Shown: positions 17,826-27,321 of the stretch, one piece after another
How the letters are laid out: the number at the start of each line of letters is the position of its first letter
Position numbering within the stretch: the first letter of the stretch is position 1
NCBI RefSeq assembly: GCF_900102545.1
Contig: NZ_FNBN01000001.1
Location: 1,005,896 to 1,069,895 of the forward strand
Direction: 5' to 3'
DNA length: 64,000 nt
Origin: Chitinophaga filiformis
GTDB taxonomy: Bacteria > Bacteroidota > Bacteroidia > Chitinophagales > Chitinophagaceae
Position numbers and translations under genes: made by a program
The notes under the pieces: generated by a model
Database searches by the model: none
What the model saw: the letters and a program-made list of their open reading frames with translations, nothing else
What the model was told of the DNA's origin: nothing

Positions 17826-17837
17826 ATTGATACGATT

Positions 17838-18212
17838 TTATTTGTTTTCCTTCCCTCCTTCGTCGTCTTTGATCTTCTTGAACAGTTCTTCCATCTTGAA
17901 TACGTAATCCAGCGTATCATCGAGGAACAGCGAGATCTCGGGTACACGGCGTAACTGTTTGCCTACGCGATTTCCCAGGTCTTTCTTGATCTCACCCATT
18001 CTTTCCTTGATCCGGTTTACCATAGCGTGGTTATCGGGTATCTGGAACATACTCAGGTATACCCTTGCCTCCAGCAGGTCTGGTGTCATACGTACAGCGG
18101 ATATGGAGATCATTCCCCCTTCCAGTACGTTAAACCCCATACGCTGAAAGATATCACTGAGTTCTTTCTGTAACAGCTGCCCTATCTGTTTCTGTCTTTT
18201 GCTTTCCTGCAT
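17838..18212 (-). CDS. rbfA: Ribosome-binding factor A
   Basis: Small KH-fold protein needed for 30S maturation and cold adaptation; binds near helix 1 of 16S rRNA. The 124-residue protein opens with MQESKRQKQIGQLLQKELSDIFQR, continues ISISAVRMTPDLLEARVYLSMF and has the KQLRRVPEISLFLDDTLDYVF segment conserved in the family. It is followed after 12 bp by the LolC/E-like permease and is probably co-transcribed with it. Confidence 0.96.
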   Translation of the reverse strand: MQESKRQKQIGQLLQKELSDIFQRMGFNVLEGGMISISAVRMTPDLLEARVYLSMFQIPDNHAMVNRIKERMGEIKKDLGNRVGKQLRRVPEISLFLDDTLDYVFKMEELFKKIKDDEGGKENK

Positions 18213-18357
18213 AATATTTTAAGATTTGAGATTGTATTAACTTGCACCCTTAATTCAATCTTCTCCGGCAAAGATAAGGAAACGGGCATGTGCTGACAGA
18301 TATAAAATCGGCTCCTGCTTCCGGAAAGGATAAACAGACAAGATAAATAATCGTAAG

Positions 18358-20220
18358 ATGAAGACTTTTTTCAGGTTGCTGAGTTTGTCGAGGCCCTATC
18401 ACCACTACATTCCGGAATATGTTGTGTATGTATTGCTTTATACCATTTTCGGCTTAATGAACTTTTCATTGCTCATTCCTCTCATGGATGCATTGTTCGG
18501 CACCGGTGGCAAACATGAAGCAGTAACGCACCTGCCCTCTTTTTCCCTGACAGCAGCTTATTTCAAAGATGTTTTCTATTATTATCTGTCAGACCTGCTC
18601 AGACGGTATAATGGTAATAAATTCCCTGTATTGGTATATGTGTGTATCATCCTCTTCATCAGCATACTACTGAAAAACCTGTTTGGCTACCTGAGCCAGA
18701 AGGTGCTGACACGTATGCGTGTGAACATCGTACGCAAGATGAGAGAGATCGTATTTCACCAGTATACAACACAATCCCTGGGATTCTTTCACAACGAACG
18801 CAAAGGCGACCTGCTGTCTGTTCTCAGTAGTGACGTGGTAGAGGTGGAGAACTCGGTGATCACTGCGCTGCAGACTATTCTCCGTGATCCATTGGTGATT
18901 ATTACCACCTTCATTGCCTTGTTCTATATCTCGAAAGAACTGACTTTTTTCACGCTGTTATTCTTTCCTATTTCAGGACTGGTTCTCAGTACCGTTTCCA
19001 AAAAGCTGAAAAAGCATTCCAACATAGGACAGAACATCCTTGGTAAAATATTGAATATCACGGAAGAAACATTATCAGGTGTACGTATCATCAAGGCGTT
19101 CAATGCCGAGAAGTTCATCAAGGACAAATTCCAGCAGGATAATGTTGCTTATGCCAATACTATTAGGGCAATGCAGAATCAGCGTGAGATGGCGTCTCCG
19201 GTATCTGAAATATTAGGTGTACTGGTGGTAATTGTGATCATGCTGTATGGAGGGAACCTGATCCTGTCGGGATCCAATGCATTGACAGCAAGCGCCTTCA
19301 TTGCCTACCTGGGTTTCTATTTTCAGATCCTGGCCCCTGCCAAATCAATCGGTACTGCCTTTACTGCTTTACCACGAGGTATATCCGCCGGAGATAGGGT
19401 ATTACGCATCATTGACCAGGCCAATACTATTGTTGATAAACCGGATGCAAAAGCACTGACTGGCTTTGAACGTGAGATCAGATTTGACAATGTTTCCTTT
19501 TCTTATAAAGCAAATCCAACAGAAAAGAGCGTAGAACTGGGTCCGGTATTGAAGAACGTACAACTGGGAATAGCCAAAGGCCGCATGGTGGCACTGGTGG
19601 GTAAAAGCGGTGCTGGTAAATCTACCATGGCCGACCTGATTCCACGCTTCTATGATGTTACTTCCGGAAGTATCCGGATTGACGGACAGGACATCCGTGA
19701 TGTGAAAATGCATGACCTCCGTGCATTAATAGGCATGGTATCCCAGGAGGCTATACTCTTTAATGATACTGTTTTCAATAACATCGCTTTCGGCCAGCCG
19801 AACGCTGACAGGGAAGCCGTGATCAATGCGGCTAAGATCGCCAATGCCCATGAGTTCATTGTGCAACTTGAAAATGGTTATGATACGTCTATCGGCGACC
19901 GGGGTATGAAACTCAGTGGTGGCCAGCGTCAACGTCTGACCATCGCACGTGCTATTTTTAAGAATCCGCCCATTCTCATACTCGACGAAGCGACTTCCGC
20001 ATTGGACACAGAATCTGAAAAACTGGTGCAGGACGCACTGGACAGACTGATGGAAAATCGCACCACTATCGTCATTGCACACCGTCTTTCTACAATTCAA
20101 CATGCCGATGAGATTGTGGTACTGGATAAAGGAGAGATCAAAGAACAAGGCACACACGATCAGCTGATAGCCAACAACGGAATATACAGGAAGCTCGTAG
20201 AGATGCAGGAGTTCAAATAG
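18358..20220 (+). CDS. MsbA-like ABC exporter (fused permease and ATPase)
   Basis: Homodimeric type IV ABC exporter. Residues about 1-350 form a six-helix membrane domain; the 620-residue length is slightly above MsbA because of an extra extracytoplasmic stretch between the first two helices. The ATPase has Walker A GKSGAGKST, Q-loop MVSQEAILF, signature LSGGQRQR, Walker B/D-loop ILILDEATSALD and H-loop IAHRLST, all intact. Lipid A or lipid-linked substrate export is the likely role by similarity, but a multidrug role cannot be excluded. A G-C-rich hairpin terminator follows. Confidence 0.92.
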   Translation: MKTFFRLLSLSRPYHHYIPEYVVYVLLYTIFGLMNFSLLIPLMDALFGTGGKHEAVTHLPSFSLTAAYFKDVFYYYLSDLLRRYNGNKFPVLVYVCIILFISILLKNLFGYLSQKVLTRMRVNIVRKMREIVFHQYTTQSLGFFHNERKGDLLSVLSSDVVEVENSVITALQTILRDPLVIITTFIALFYISKELTFFTLLFFPISGLVLSTVSKKLKKHSNIGQNILGKILNITEETLSGVRIIKAFNAEKFIKDKFQQDNVAYANTIRAMQNQREMASPVSEILGVLVVIVIMLYGGNLILSGSNALTASAFIAYLGFYFQILAPAKSIGTAFTALPRGISAGDRVLRIIDQANTIVDKPDAKALTGFEREIRFDNVSFSYKANPTEKSVELGPVLKNVQLGIAKGRMVALVGKSGAGKSTMADLIPRFYDVTSGSIRIDGQDIRDVKMHDLRALIGMVSQEAILFNDTVFNNIAFGQPNADREAVINAAKIANAHEFIVQLENGYDTSIGDRGMKLSGGQRQRLTIARAIFKNPPILILDEATSALDTESEKLVQDALDRLMENRTTIVIAHRLSTIQHADEIVVLDKGEIKEQGTHDQLIANNGIYRKLVEMQEFK

Positions 20221-20257
20221 CATTAACACAGCAGCCCCTGCTATGGCCCCATTTTTG

Positions 20258-20300
20258 CGGCCCATAGGCCCTATGTCAGATACGGTCTATGGGCTGTTTT
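20258..20300 (+). terminator. Terminator after ABC exporter
   Basis: Arms near 20258-20270 (CGGCCCATAGGCC) and 20284-20296 (GGTCTATGGGCTG) pair over about 12 bp including G-U pairs, followed by TTTTATTTTTA. Confidence 0.75.
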
Positions 20301-20345
20301 ATTTTTACTATAGGCTGATTATTCACTTAAAACAAGCATTCGCCT

Positions 20346-21878
20346 ATGATTTCCATTATTATTCCGGTTCTGAATGAAGGCGCAACATTACGTCAGGTAA
20401 TAAAAACCATCAAAAAGACAACTAGAAAGATCGAGATCATTGTGGTAGATGATAACTCCAATGATAATTCCGTTGAAGAAGCATTAAAGGAGAAAGTACG
20501 TGTGATCACCAGTAGTCAGCGGGGAAAGGGTATATCCATGCGGGAAGGTATGATGGCGGCGAAAAGTGATATTGTGATGTATGTGGATGGCGATATTCTT
20601 ACCTATCCGGACAATATTGTAGAACTGCTGACAGACCCTATTGCAGATGGTAACGCAGACTTTGTAAAATCCTATTTTGAACGGCAGGCGGGCAGGGTTA
20701 CCCAGCTGGTAGCGAAACCCTTGCTGAGTATTCTTTTCCCGGAACTGGCCGGCTTCAATCAACCGCTCAGCGGTATGATCGCAGCAAGAAAATCACTCTT
20801 GTCGCAGGTCCGTTTTGAAAATGACTATGGTGTGGACATCGGTCTGTTGATAGACATGCACCTGATGGGCGCCCGCATTGTCGAAGCTAATATCGGACGG
20901 GTAGAAAATTCCATGCAGACCTGGGAACAGTTGAGTAAGATGTCAAGAGAAGTATCCCGTACTATTCTCCGGAAGGCGGAAAATATTCCCCAGGAGAATC
21001 TTGAAACCCTGGGTAAGATCAATATTATCAGGGAGCAGATGGAGTATTCCATCCTGGAATCTATTGACAAGCTGCACAAGATGGTCATCTTTAACCTGGA
21101 CGAGGCCATCTTCGGGGAAGATTATCTCATGGCTGCCGCCAGGGAATTTGGGTTTGGTCATTCCCTGCAAAGGATCAGGGAGCATTTTGATGACCCCGCG
21201 ATTGTCCTGGAGCATACGGCGACCCTGTTCCAGGACAGAAATCTCGCAGAATTGCTGGAGGTAGCGGATGCCATTCCGCTGGTGCCGGATATTAAGAGCG
21301 TAGTGAGAGAATTGAAAAAGCGGGGATATACCTGCGGTGTGATTACTGATGGCTTTGAGTGTGTGGCGCGTCATATTAAGAATAAACTGGGGATGGATTT
21401 TGCCTTTGCGAACAAGTTGCACCTCTACAATAGTGTGGCTACAGGAGAGGTAACGATCCCGGAATACTTCCTATGTCCGGATAAAAATATACCTTCGCAG
21501 CCCGCCGTTTATTGTAAGAGCAATATATTAACCTATATTGCAGACAAATACCACGTCACGTCACAGAACATTATTTATGTAGGCAGCGGTTCTGATGGCA
21601 TACAACTACTCGAAGAAGCAGGAATAGGTGTCGCATTTGATGCAGTAAGCCCCGACACAGAAAAAGTTGCCGATAAAATTATTCCCGGCCCATGGATGGA
21701 ACCGTTGTTGCAGATAGCCCAGGCCAGTCCTGAGAGGTTTAAGCTACGCCTACCGGCGATCAGTAAGAAACAGGCAAGACGGATAGGCGTAGGCAGTCTT
21801 ATCGGATTAGCGTCCGCTGGATTGTTATACTTTGCGGCCAGGCAGATCAGTAAAAGCAAGAAACCAGTGGTTTCATAA
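20346..21878 (+). CDS. GT2/GpgS-like glycosyltransferase fused to a degenerate HAD (SerB-like) domain
   Basis: Residues about 1-220 form a GT-A glycosyltransferase: SIIIPVLNEGATLRQV, VVDDNSNDNS, and the metal-binding DGD in YVDGDILTY. The LLSILFPELAGFNQPLSG and GVDIGLLIDMHLMG segments resemble glucosyl-3-phosphoglycerate synthases (GT81). Residues about 240-470 match the HAD-IB phosphoserine-phosphatase fold, but the nucleophile Asp of motif I is Asn250 (FNLDE) and the motif IV acidic residues are lost (GSGSDG at 413-418). Motif II Thr (VITDGF) and a motif III Lys (CKSNILTY) remain. A C-terminal hydrophobic segment (about 483-503) followed by lysines is a likely membrane anchor. Fused transferase-phosphatase proteins make glucosyl- or mannosylglycerate in some bacteria; here the phosphatase looks inactive. 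It is monocistronic. Confidence 0.82.
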   Translation: MISIIIPVLNEGATLRQVIKTIKKTTRKIEIIVVDDNSNDNSVEEALKEKVRVITSSQRGKGISMREGMMAAKSDIVMYVDGDILTYPDNIVELLTDPIADGNADFVKSYFERQAGRVTQLVAKPLLSILFPELAGFNQPLSGMIAARKSLLSQVRFENDYGVDIGLLIDMHLMGARIVEANIGRVENSMQTWEQLSKMSREVSRTILRKAENIPQENLETLGKINIIREQMEYSILESIDKLHKMVIFNLDEAIFGEDYLMAAAREFGFGHSLQRIREHFDDPAIVLEHTATLFQDRNLAELLEVADAIPLVPDIKSVVRELKKRGYTCGVITDGFECVARHIKNKLGMDFAFANKLHLYNSVATGEVTIPEYFLCPDKNIPSQPAVYCKSNILTYIADKYHVTSQNIIYVGSGSDGIQLLEEAGIGVAFDAVSPDTEKVADKIIPGPWMEPLLQIAQASPERFKLRLPAISKKQARRIGVGSLIGLASAGLLYFAARQISKSKKPVVS

Positions 21879-22043
21879 AGATAATCTCCTTGAAGCCCCT
21901 GTTTATTTACACTGGCGTTCCTTCTGTTGACAGGGGGGACGCTTTTTTTATGAATCTGAATCCTTTTGAAATTTATTAGCCAATCGTCCGGACTTAAAGG
22001 CAACTCAATTAGAAAGAAGGCAACTAAAACCAGCCACAAAAAA

Positions 22044-22115
22044 ATCCTGATCTGCCCTCCGCTTTCGCACAGTGGCAGTGCCATTTGTGTGCTTAACGGA
22101 TTCGTAGATCAGGAT
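22044..22115 (-). terminator. Long-loop terminator after the ileS/dksA-like operon
   Basis: 10-bp stem ATCCTGATCT (22044-22053) / AGATCAGGAT (22106-22115), with a smaller hairpin in the 52-nt loop. In minus-strand reading the stem is followed by seven T. Confidence 0.65.
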
Positions 22116-22151
22116 CTTAATATGATCGAACCGGTATTCGGTTACTTTTCC

Positions 22152-23201
22152 TTATTTGCTTTTCGCCAGTTTCGCTTCGATGCTCAGCGTAGCATGCGGT
22201 ACAGCACGCAGACGGGCTTTATCGATCAGCTTACCGGTAACACGGCAGATACCGTAGGTTTTGTTTTCGATACGCACGAGGGCTTTCTCCAGGTGATCAA
22301 TAAACTGGATCTGGCGGCTGGCCACCTGGTTGAGCTGTTCCCTTTCCTGGGAGCCGCTGCCATCTTCCATGCTCATGTATTTGTTTTCAGTGTCATCAGT
22401 ACCAGCTTCATCTTTACGGGTAATGAGACCCTGCAGGTATACCAGTTCCTTTTTAGCTGCTTCCAGCTTTTTCAGGATGAGGTCTTTAAATTCCTGCAGA
22501 TCAGCGTCACTATAACGGTAAACCGGACCGGCTGGTTGTTCCGGCTGGTCAAGAACAGATTTAGTGAACTCTGGCTGGTAGGTAACCAATGTAGTTGCTT
22601 TGCTGCCTTTTTTGTCAGTTTTTTCAGCACGTTCAGCAGGCTTTTCAGCTTTCGCTGGCGCTGCCTTTTCAGTTTTTTGCACTTTGTCCGCTGTTTTTTT
22701 ACCGGCGTCCTTTGCAACAACTTTTTCTTTATCTTCTTTATTATTCTTTACTGGCATTATTACTTCTTTTTCTTCTGGCTTGGAAATTAGTTTTACTTTA
22801 TCTGCAGTAACGCTCGGCGTCACCACTTTCTTTGTATCAGGCACTTTCGCGGAAGAAGCTGCAGGCTTAGCAGTAGCTGCTGCTTTCTTTACGGGTTGCA
22901 CCGCCGGAGCTGCTATGGGTGCTTTCTTTACTACAGATTTACTGGACGAAGCCGTCTGGGAAACCGTTGATTTGCTGGCAACAACTTTCGAATTTGCAAT
23001 TGGTTTGACCTGTTTGGTAGCAACTTTAGGCGCTGAACTCTTGGCGGCCGGTTTTGCCGGAGCTGCTGCTTTACTGGCGGTAGCAGGCTTAGCTGCCGCA
23101 GCCTTTTTTGCAGGCGTAATCTGCTTCGCCGGAGCTTTTTTGGCCGGTGTCGCTGCTGCCTTTTGGGTCTTCTTAATAGCAACTTTCTTGCTTGTTGCCA
23201 T
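22152..23201 (-). CDS. TraR/DksA-family protein with histone-H1-like N-terminal tail
   Basis: 349 residues in two parts. Residues about 1-210 are low complexity, rich in Lys, Ala, Pro, Thr and Val, with repeated AAKPA/KKA motifs like bacterial histone-H1 tails; they probably bind DNA or RNA non-specifically. Residues about 225-349 resemble the DksA/TraR coiled coil and zinc-finger region (LKKLEAAKKELVYLQGL, then ALVRIENKTYGICRVTGKLI and RLRAVPHA). Only one of the four expected zinc cysteines remains (CRVTG; the later pair is SIEAK), so it should not bind zinc. It follows ileS by 4 bp and is surely co-transcribed with it. In many Bacteroidota lspA follows this pair; here a terminator does. Confidence 0.85.
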   Translation of the reverse strand: MATSKKVAIKKTQKAAATPAKKAPAKQITPAKKAAAAKPATASKAAAPAKPAAKSSAPKVATKQVKPIANSKVVASKSTVSQTASSSKSVVKKAPIAAPAVQPVKKAAATAKPAASSAKVPDTKKVVTPSVTADKVKLISKPEEKEVIMPVKNNKEDKEKVVAKDAGKKTADKVQKTEKAAPAKAEKPAERAEKTDKKGSKATTLVTYQPEFTKSVLDQPEQPAGPVYRYSDADLQEFKDLILKKLEAAKKELVYLQGLITRKDEAGTDDTENKYMSMEDGSGSQEREQLNQVASRQIQFIDHLEKALVRIENKTYGICRVTGKLIDKARLRAVPHATLSIEAKLAKSK

Positions 23202-23205
23202 GGGA

Positions 23206-26200
23206 TTAGCTTTTTTTGTTAACTAATACGTTGAATGTCAAATCATTTACTTCTATTTCAATACCTTCCTGTAATTCCGGCACTATCTCCAGACTATCTG
23301 CCAAAATTTCCGTGCAAATATAGTCATTATAGTTAATAATCGCCGATTTCAGACTGTCTATTACTGCCACTTTTACGTGTATTCTGTCAGTAAGTTCGAA
23401 GTCACTATCCTTCCTGATTTTCTGTATACGATTCACCAATTCACGGGCATTTCCCTCATCAAGCAGCTCTGGTGTAATAGTAATATCAAGCGCTACCGTA
23501 AGGGCGCCTTTATTAGCTACTGTCCAACCGGGAATATCTTCTGAGATGATCTCTACGTCTGATAACTGTATAGGTAGCTGTTCATCTTCAATCTGAAGGA
23601 TAAATTCTCCACTGCGTTCAAGGGATGCGATATCTGCTGCTGAGAATGCACTGATAGCTGCTGCCACGGCTTTCATCTTGGCCCCCATTTTTCCACCCAG
23701 GGACTTATAATTCGGCTTGATCTTTTTCTTTATGAAACCTTCCGTTTCCGTAAGATAGTCAATACCTTTCACATTCACCTCACTTTTTATCAGGTCCTCT
23801 ATTTTTTCTATTTGCTCTTTTATATGAGCATTCTGAACAGGTATTAATATCTTCTGTAACGGCTGACGAACCTTAATGTTCACTTTCTTCCTGAGAGATA
23901 GTACCAGCGATGATATATCCTGCGCCAGCTGCATTCTTTCCTCCAGGTCGGCGTCTATTGCTGATTCCACCACTACAGGAAAATTCAAGTGGTGTACTGA
24001 AGCATCCGCATGACGATTGCTTACATTATTGAGGTTGCCAAATAACCAATCTGCAAAGAACGGTGACACAGGCGCCATTAAACCAGCCAGTGTTTCAAGA
24101 CATTCATACAAGGTCTGGTAAGCCGAGATCTTGTCATGAGCGTATTCACCTTTCCAGAAACGGCGACGGCACAGGCGCACATACCAGTTACTCAGGTGCT
24201 CGTCAACAAAAGCCTGCACGGCCCTGCCCGCCTGGGTAGGCTCATAATCATTAAAGTAACCTGTTACGTCTTTCACCAGTGTGTTCAGCAGGGAAATAAT
24301 CCAGCGGTCTATCTCCGGACGGTCCTTCAACGGGATGTATGCTTCCTTGAAAGTGAAGCTGTCCAGGTTGGCATACATTGCGAAGAAATTATACGTATTG
24401 TACAGGGTGGAGAACAGCTTACGCTGTACTTCACGGATGCCTTCAATATCAAATTTCATGCTATCCCATGGGGAAGCGTTGGTGATGAGGTACCACCGTG
24501 TTGCGTCCGCCCCAAATTGTTCCAGTGTAGCGAACGGATCCACAACATTACCCAAACGCTTACTCATCTTATTGCCGTTCTTGTCCAGCACCAGTCCGTT
24601 TGACACCACCGTTTTATACGCCACACTGTCAAACAGCATTGCAGCCAGTGCATGTAGGGTATAGAACCAGCCACGTGTCTGGTCAACACCTTCAGCAATG
24701 AAATCGGCCGGGAAGCTTTTCGCAAACTCTTCTTTATTCTCAAATGGGAAATGCCATTGTGCATAAGGCATTGCTCCACTATCAAACCACACATCTATCA
24801 GATCCGGCTCACGTCTCATCGCTTTACCGGAAGGACTTACCAATATTATATTATCTACATAAGGCTTGTGCAGGTCTTTTGTAAGGTACTGGATATATTC
24901 CTGTACTGTGGAAGTACCTGCTGTACCAGGGGTATATTCCATGATACCGGCATCCAGGGACTTAGCCAGTTCAGTGCGCAGTTCTTCTATGTTACCGATG
25001 CAGATCTCCTCTGATCCGTCTTCCGTACGCCATACCGGCAAAGGAGTACCCCAGTAACGGCTGCGGCTCAGATTCCAGTCCACCATATTTTCAAGCCAGT
25101 TACCAAAACGGCCTGTACCTGTGCTGGCAGGCTTCCAGTTGATGGTCTTATTCAGTTCCACCATTCTGTCCTTGAGAGCAGAGGTTTTGATGAACCAGGC
25201 ATCCAGCGGGTAATACAACACTGGCTTGTCTGTACGCCAGCAGTGAGGATAGGTATGCTCGTATTTTTCTACTCTGAAGGCCCGGTTCTCTTTCTTCAGT
25301 TTCACTGCGATATCCACATCCACATCCTTATAATCAGGATCGCTCTTGTAATTCTTTACATAACGGCCGCCAAATTCCCCTACTGTATCAAGGAACTTAC
25401 CCTGGCGGTCTACCAGTGTCATAATACCGATACCATATTTCTTTCCTACACGGTTGTCATCTGCACCGAAAGCAGGAGCTGTATGCACGATACCAGTACC
25501 ATCTTCGGTGGTAACAAAGTCGCCCAGCAGCACACGGAATGGATCGCCTTCTTCCGGTTGTACATAAGGCAACAGTTGTTCGTAGCGGATATTCTCCAGC
25601 TGGCTACCTCTGAAAACAGACAGTATCTGCCACGGAACGATCTTGTCGCCTTCTTTATAGGCAGCAAAATCACCATCCTCACCTTCTTTCTTAAAATACT
25701 TACCGATCAGGTCTTTCGCCATTACAACAAACACCGGCAAGTGCGTGTAAGGATTGAAAGTACGTATGAGTGTATATTCTATATTAGCGCCTACTGTCAG
25801 ACCAAGGTTTGATGGCAGGGTCCATGGAGTAGTGGTCCAGGCCATAAAGAATACTTCCGCTGCAGGATCCGCTTTTCTGGCAGCTTCAAAGAGGAAAGCA
25901 GATTTGTCTGATTCCAGGGCTTTGAACATCGCCACCACAGTTGTATCCTTTACTTCTTTATAACAACCTGGCTGGTTTAGTTCATGAGAACTGAGACCGG
26001 TACCGGCAGCAGGAGAATAAGGCTGGATGCTCACACTCTTGTATAACAATCCTTTCTTATATAATTCCTGCAGGCACCACCAGAGACTTTCTATATATGT
26101 ATTGTCGAAAGTAATGTATGGAGATTTGAGATCTACCCAATAACCCATTTTACGGGTCAGGTCATCCCACTTATCTTTATATTTCAGTACTTCTGTGCGG

Positions 26201-26565
26201 CAGGTATTATTATATTCCTCAATGGTGATCTTTTTACCAATGTCTTCCTTCGTGATACCGAGCATTTTTTCCACACCCAGTTCCACAGGTAATCCATGGG
26301 TATCCCAGCCACCTTTACGTTTTACCTGGAAACCGCTCATTGTTTTGTAACGGCACACCAGATCTTTCAGGGTACGGGAAATAACATGGTGAATACCAGG
26401 CATACCATTCGCACTGGGCGGACCTTCATAAAATACGAAAGGAGTAGCGCCTTCGCGCAGGGACACGCTTTTCTCGAAAGCCTGTATTTTTTCCCAATGC
26501 GCCAATATGTCCTTTTCTATCTGCGGTAAATTCAGCTGGTTATATTCCTGATATTTGCTGGCCAT
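23206..26565 (-). CDS. ileS: Isoleucyl-tRNA synthetase with altered HIGH motif (GIHH)
   Basis: Class Ia synthetase charging tRNA-Ile, with editing of Val-tRNA-Ile. The 1119-residue length and the C-terminal region point to the eukaryote-like IleRS2 type. The first signature, normally HxGH, reads GIHH at residues 57-60 (NGMPGIHHVISRTLKD); I checked the codons. The second signature is KMSKR (KMSKRLGNVVDP). The CP1 editing domain has TTPWTLPSNLGLTVG and GTGIVHTAPAFGADD, so editing should work. It lies first in an operon with the DksA-like gene. IleRS2 enzymes tolerate mupirocin, and GxHH variants are reported to be even more resistant. Confidence 0.97.
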   Translation of the reverse strand: MASKYQEYNQLNLPQIEKDILAHWEKIQAFEKSVSLREGATPFVFYEGPPSANGMPGIHHVISRTLKDLVCRYKTMSGFQVKRKGGWDTHGLPVELGVEKMLGITKEDIGKKITIEEYNNTCRTEVLKYKDKWDDLTRKMGYWVDLKSPYITFDNTYIESLWWCLQELYKKGLLYKSVSIQPYSPAAGTGLSSHELNQPGCYKEVKDTTVVAMFKALESDKSAFLFEAARKADPAAEVFFMAWTTTPWTLPSNLGLTVGANIEYTLIRTFNPYTHLPVFVVMAKDLIGKYFKKEGEDGDFAAYKEGDKIVPWQILSVFRGSQLENIRYEQLLPYVQPEEGDPFRVLLGDFVTTEDGTGIVHTAPAFGADDNRVGKKYGIGIMTLVDRQGKFLDTVGEFGGRYVKNYKSDPDYKDVDVDIAVKLKKENRAFRVEKYEHTYPHCWRTDKPVLYYPLDAWFIKTSALKDRMVELNKTINWKPASTGTGRFGNWLENMVDWNLSRSRYWGTPLPVWRTEDGSEEICIGNIEELRTELAKSLDAGIMEYTPGTAGTSTVQEYIQYLTKDLHKPYVDNIILVSPSGKAMRREPDLIDVWFDSGAMPYAQWHFPFENKEEFAKSFPADFIAEGVDQTRGWFYTLHALAAMLFDSVAYKTVVSNGLVLDKNGNKMSKRLGNVVDPFATLEQFGADATRWYLITNASPWDSMKFDIEGIREVQRKLFSTLYNTYNFFAMYANLDSFTFKEAYIPLKDRPEIDRWIISLLNTLVKDVTGYFNDYEPTQAGRAVQAFVDEHLSNWYVRLCRRRFWKGEYAHDKISAYQTLYECLETLAGLMAPVSPFFADWLFGNLNNVSNRHADASVHHLNFPVVVESAIDADLEERMQLAQDISSLVLSLRKKVNIKVRQPLQKILIPVQNAHIKEQIEKIEDLIKSEVNVKGIDYLTETEGFIKKKIKPNYKSLGGKMGAKMKAVAAAISAFSAADIASLERSGEFILQIEDEQLPIQLSDVEIISEDIPGWTVANKGALTVALDITITPELLDEGNARELVNRIQKIRKDSDFELTDRIHVKVAVIDSLKSAIINYNDYICTEILADSLEIVPELQEGIEIEVNDLTFNVLVNKKS

Positions 26566-26812
26566 AAAACAATTCTCCGCCCTTTGACGTTATAAAATAA
26601 GTTGATTAAAATTCTGCAAAGTTACGGATTTTAGAGCAGCCTGGAAAAAGGCCTGACCACTAAAAAACACAGATTTGCTTTTAATTGCGGTTTTTTTTGT
26701 ATTTTTACCGGGCATTAGTTCGTTGCTAGCCTTTTTGGCATTGTTTTGGTAACTACGACGGAAGAATAAGTTGAAAAACTCAACCCAATTGAAAAACCAT
26801 ATCTGATTATTT

Positions 26813-27274
26813 ATGAAAAAGTTAGTATTAATAATTTGTGTGGCACTCATATCTTCCGGCACAACTTTTGCACAAAAGAAATCAGCAAAAAAAACAAAGA
26901 AGGTAGTTGCTAAAGAGGTGGTAGCTCCCGTAGCTGTAAAAGATGCATTTCAGCAGACTTTTTCAGGATCGGAAGCGAAGTGGTCAAAGAACTATAGCGG
27001 ACATTGGGTCGCAAACTTTACAAAAGAAGATGTAAAGACTGCAGCTGAATATGACGCAGATGGTAAATGGGTAGCTACCCGTAGTTCATATGCAGGTGAC
27101 AGGATACCAGAAGCAGTATCCTCTACACTCAGATCAAAATATCCAAGCGCCACTATAAAAGATGGCTGGAAAATTGAGAGATCAGATGTAGCTGCATATT
27201 ATAAGGTTAATATTCAGGATAACGGTGTTGAAAAGGTGGTGTTGATTAATGAAAATGGAACCGTTACAGAATAA
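26813..27274 (+). CDS. Secreted PepSY-like protein
   Basis: 153 residues with a clear signal peptide (MKKLVLIICVALISSGTTFAQ), a short Lys-rich linker, and two repeats of the PepSY-like/DUF2874 beta-lactamase-inhibitor-like fold (VKDAFQQTFSGSEAKWSK and AVSSTLRSKYPSATIKDGWKIE). Such proteins are periplasmic and of unknown function; the fold may bind peptides or peptidases. It stands alone, divergent from ileS, with its own hairpin terminator. Confidence 0.82.
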   Translation: MKKLVLIICVALISSGTTFAQKKSAKKTKKVVAKEVVAPVAVKDAFQQTFSGSEAKWSKNYSGHWVANFTKEDVKTAAEYDADGKWVATRSSYAGDRIPEAVSSTLRSKYPSATIKDGWKIERSDVAAYYKVNIQDNGVEKVVLINENGTVTE

Positions 27275-27321
27275 TAACCACATTAATTAGTATTTCATAG
27301 GTATAGGGATAAATAGGACAG

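Noticed and set aside
22600..23226. 208-codon plus-strand frame rich in Ala, Phe and Leu
   Set aside because: It is antisense to the Lys/Ala-rich tail of the DksA-like protein; low-complexity codons on one strand open long frames on the other.
23206..26565. IleRS as a pseudogene because HIGH is missing
   Set aside because: The frame is full length, KMSKR and editing motifs are intact, and the GIHH form is a known functional variant class.
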